Assembly (NCBI GenBank): GCA_021299175.1
Contig: JAJTFY010000005.1
Coordinates: 6,153 to 42,096, forward strand
From: Chitinophagaceae bacterium
GTDB taxonomy: Bacteria; Bacteroidota; Bacteroidia; Chitinophagales; Chitinophagaceae
Length of the DNA: 35,944 bases
Direction of reading: 5' to 3'
Made by a program: the position numbers and the translations under genes. The notes beneath the pieces are model-generated. The model ran no database searches. It was not told the origin of the DNA and saw only the letters and a program-made list of their open reading frames with translations. Numbering within the stretch: position 1 is the first letter of the stretch; each line of letters opens with the position of its first letter. Below, one piece after another: positions 33,853 to 35,944 of this stretch.

Positions 33853-34616
33853 TCAGAAGCGGTTGATGAGAAAAACCCCTCCAATCACCATGGCTGAGCC
33901 GTACAAGGTATATCCATGAATGGTTTCACCAAGTACTATCACAGAAAGTATCATCGCAAAAATCGGAATCAGGTTATTGAACGCGGAGGTCTTGACAGGT
34001 CCGATTTTTTGGATCCCCTCATAATACCAAACAAAGCCCAGCACTGATCCACAAATACCCAAATAGGCAAGTGCCAGCCAAACCGTCCCATCCACTTTTG
34101 TGGGATAGGACTCAAAGGGAACAAAAAAAAGTATCATCAAGAAGCCCAGGAGAATGGCCCAGGTGGAAGCCTGCAATGGAGTAGTTGTCTTGAGTGCATC
34201 CTTTGCAAAATAAGTATAAAAAGCCAAGAAATGCCGTTGATCCTGTCTTTACCGAATAGCGATGAAATCAACATGACCAGTACCGGATTCAAGGCAACGA
34301 TGAGTGAACCATGGCTTGCCTCCACCCGCTTCATTCCATTGAAAAAGAAAAAACTGTAGGCAAAAATACCGGTACTGCCCAAGACCAACAATTGAAGGAA
34401 TTGTTTTTTGTTGATGCGCAGGGCAGTTTTATCTTTCATCAACATCAGTGGTATCATAAAGACAAGCGCAAAGAGATAACGGAAGGATGCGCCAGTAAAA
34501 GGTTCAAATACCTGCGATGCCATTCTGGTGGCAATGAAAGTGCCGCCCCACATGATCGCTACAAGAATCAGCTTGATGTAAATCACTGCGCGAAGGTAGG
34601 TTTTTTCAACAGCCAT
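33853..34616 (-). pseudogene. EamA (DMT) family transporter, disrupted by internal deletion and frameshift
   Basis: The reading frame from ATG at 34616 encodes membrane helices 1-4 of a 10-helix EamA permease (LILVAIMWGGTFIATRM, GASFRYLFALVFMIP, STGIFAYSFFFFNGM, SLIVALNPVLVMLISSLF) and runs out of family after GKDRINGISW near 34224. A second frame, readable from 34227 down to 33853, encodes the end of helix 6 and helices 7-10 (AFYTYFAKDALK... GYTLYGSAMVIGGVFLI). Joined, they give about 255 residues against roughly 295-300 in the family; helix 5 and most of helix 6 are missing. The start overlaps the alcohol dehydrogenase stop as TGATG, so the gene was once translationally coupled to it. Confidence 0.85.
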
Positions 34617-35626
34617 CAGCAATCAATCATGGCTTTGACGACCTTGTTCGATGGATCGGATAGTGCTGAAAATTTACTCATCACATCATCAAACAATAGT
34701 TGATGGGTAATCATGGGCAATGGGTTGATTTGGCCGGATGCAATGGCAGTCATGACATGGCTGAAATCTGCTTTGGTTGCATTGCGGCTGCTCATCAGTG
34801 TTGCCTCACGCTTGTGAAATTCTGGGTGGCTAAATGAGATCTCACCGAGCTGCAACCCTACAAGGATGTATTTTCCTCCATGAGACATGTAGCCAAATGC
34901 ATTGTTGATGGCCCTTTGATTACCTGTTGCATCAATGACGACACTGGGCATGTCTCCTGTTGTAAACTCCATCAACATGGCCATCGCATCTTGGTGCTGT
35001 GGATTGATAGTGGTTGAAACAGCAAAATGATTTCGACAGAACTGAAGTCTTTCGTCATTGGTATCCATCAATATCACTTCAGCACCTGCCATTTGGGCGA
35101 ACAACACCAATCCAATACCTATAGGACCTGCACCAACTACCAATATTTTTTCTCCGGGTTTGATTTCGGCACGAGTCACCGCATGGGCACCAATCGCCAG
35201 CGGCTCAACCAAAGCCAATTGGTCTAAAGTGAGGCCACCACTTTTTACCAGCGCATAAGAAGGAACGGACACATAGGCTGCCATTCCACCATCAATATGT
35301 ACCCCAAAGACCTTTATGGCCTTGCAGCAATTGGGCTTGCCATTTCTACAAGCAATACAGTTCCCACAGTTGAAATAAGGAACAATGGTCAGGGCCTCTC
35401 CATTTACAAAACCTTCTGCATCTCCTTCAACAAATTCAGCGGCCAGCTCATGTCCCAATACCCTTGGGTAACTAAAGAAAGGTTGATTGCCTGCAAAAGC
35501 ATGGAGATCCGTTCCGCAAACACCGATGCGCCTGATCTGAATAATGGAATATCCAGGTGCTGCTACTGGCATTTCTTTTTCAATCAATTCAAAACTACCT
35601 GGGGTCTGGCATACAATAACTTTCAT
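34616..35626 (-). CDS. Zinc-dependent medium-chain alcohol dehydrogenase
   Basis: A 336-residue member of the zinc-binding alcohol/polyol dehydrogenase family. The catalytic zinc site is in GVCGTDLHAFAGNQPFF and LGHELAAEF; the structural zinc cysteines are in YFNCGNCIACRNGKPNCC; the Rossmann loop is ILVVGAGPIGIGLVLFAQ. An acidic residue (Asp) after the second strand (VILMDTNDERL) favours NAD over NADP. It resembles L-threonine, sorbitol or sugar-acid dehydrogenases; the substrate cannot be fixed. It is coupled to the EamA remnant downstream. A short box TAATTTG (35650-35644) precedes it by 17 nt. Confidence 0.93.
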   Translation of the reverse strand: MKVIVCQTPGSFELIEKEMPVAAPGYSIIQIRRIGVCGTDLHAFAGNQPFFSYPRVLGHELAAEFVEGDAEGFVNGEALTIVPYFNCGNCIACRNGKPNCCKAIKVFGVHIDGGMAAYVSVPSYALVKSGGLTLDQLALVEPLAIGAHAVTRAEIKPGEKILVVGAGPIGIGLVLFAQMAGAEVILMDTNDERLQFCRNHFAVSTTINPQHQDAMAMLMEFTTGDMPSVVIDATGNQRAINNAFGYMSHGGKYILVGLQLGEISFSHPEFHKREATLMSSRNATKADFSHVMTAIASGQINPLPMITHQLLFDDVMSKFSALSDPSNKVVKAMIDC

Positions 35627-35643
35627 GTTCGTCTTTGTGCAAC

Positions 35644-35650
35644 CAAATTA
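35644..35650 (-). promoter_or_regulatory. Possible -7 box for the alcohol dehydrogenase gene
   Basis: Minus strand TAATTTG, one base shorter than TAnnTTTG, lies 17 nt before the start codon at 35626. The same shortened form occurs before glnN and accB. Confidence 0.3.
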
Positions 35651-35711
35651 ATGAAAACTATTGCATTTATCAGCCGATGCATTAAATTGTAAGGAACATA
35701 ATAAATGTTTG

Positions 35712-35944
35712 ATGAAAAAAATATGGCTGGCCATCATTTGTATTCAACTGTTCAACCTTGCAACAAGCCAGGTGAAAAGAATGCCTTCCTACCCTTTGGT
35801 AACGCATGACCCTTATTTCAGTGTATGGTCTCCCACTGATGCCTTGAATGCATCAACAACAGTACATTGGACAGGCAAGCAACATTCAATGATTGGCATC
35901 ATCAGTGTGGATGGAAAACCCTACAAGTTTTTAGGGAATTTGCC
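35712..35944 (+). CDS. Secreted glutaminase-like protein (DUF5127/DUF4965 type), 3' end cut by window edge
   Basis: The frame opens with ATG at 35712 and is open to the right edge (77 codons). It begins with a signal peptide (KKIWLAIICIQLFNLATS, cut before QV) and continues PSYPLVTHDPYFSVWSPTD and TTVHWTGKQHSMIGIISVDG. This is the start of the N-terminal domain of the glutaminase A-like DUF5127/DUF4965 family, whose members are usually 650-850 residues and secreted. Family assignment rests on this short part. It diverges from the alcohol dehydrogenase gene. Confidence 0.75.
   Translation, partial: MKKIWLAIICIQLFNLATSQVKRMPSYPLVTHDPYFSVWSPTDALNASTTVHWTGKQHSMIGIISVDGKPYKFLGNL

Noticed and set aside
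34137-34622. Two separate functional transporter genes instead of a broken EamA
   Set aside because: The halves carry complementary helices of a single 10-helix family, and the downstream half has only a TTG start inside what should be helix 6.

Overview
The window reads as one contiguous stretch of a Bacteroidota chromosome, most likely from the Chitinophagaceae or close relatives. This rests on the protein families (Bacteroidota-type YidC, type III glutamine synthetase, fused alpha/beta 2-oxoacid dehydrogenase E1, DUF1573 proteins, a DUF4965-type secreted protein), on repeated promoter boxes of the Bacteroidota form TAnnTTTG, and on start codons that mostly lack Shine-Dalgarno sequences. 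The assignment is by inspection, not by database search. About 33 protein genes are packed tightly. I found no rRNA, tRNA, CRISPR array, insertion sequence or prophage.

Layout: 1-2567 is the str region on the minus strand (fusA cut by the left edge, rpsG, rpsL), with an intrinsic terminator and a promoter box between rpsG and fusA. ilvE follows at 2599-3669. Positions 3722-6235 form a plus-strand five-gene cluster: an unrecognised protein with a layout resembling the DNA polymerase III psi subunit, rdgB, an ECF sigma factor, a small membrane protein that is a candidate anti-sigma factor, and a hotdog thioesterase. Positions 6232-9224 (minus) carry aroE, a ComA-type phosphosulfolactate synthase and a TPR protein. 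A small basic secreted protein (9366-9707, plus) faces a secreted protein gene cotranscribed with yidC, preceded by pyrG (9714-13918, minus). A secreted cupin-like gene (plus) converges on purL (minus). Type III glutamine synthetase (17202-19394, plus) converges on accB-accC (minus). efp (minus) and mdh (plus) diverge from a compact double promoter.

The mdh 3' region (23114-23400) holds a perfect hairpin terminator flanked by G-run repeats in opposite orientation. A minus-strand run gltP-like, dedA, MFS (26610-23401) follows, then an amino-acid permease and yebC (plus), a fused E1 dehydrogenase (minus), two DUF1573 paralogues (minus), a class I aminotransferase (plus), a broken EamA transporter coupled to a zinc alcohol dehydrogenase (minus), and the start of a secreted glutaminase-like protein at the right edge.

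Functionally this is mostly core metabolism and translation. ilvE and the E1 enzyme could supply branched acyl-CoA primers for iso-fatty acids, accBC supplies malonyl-CoA, and ComA makes a C3 sulfonate; together these could bear on branched lipids and sulfonolipids, which is inference. The most noteworthy observations are an EF-P with arginine instead of lysine at the loop tip, the psi-like protein upstream of rdgB, the G-run arms around the mdh terminator, several promoter boxes so close to start codons that the mRNAs should be nearly leaderless, and the EamA gene broken by an internal deletion.
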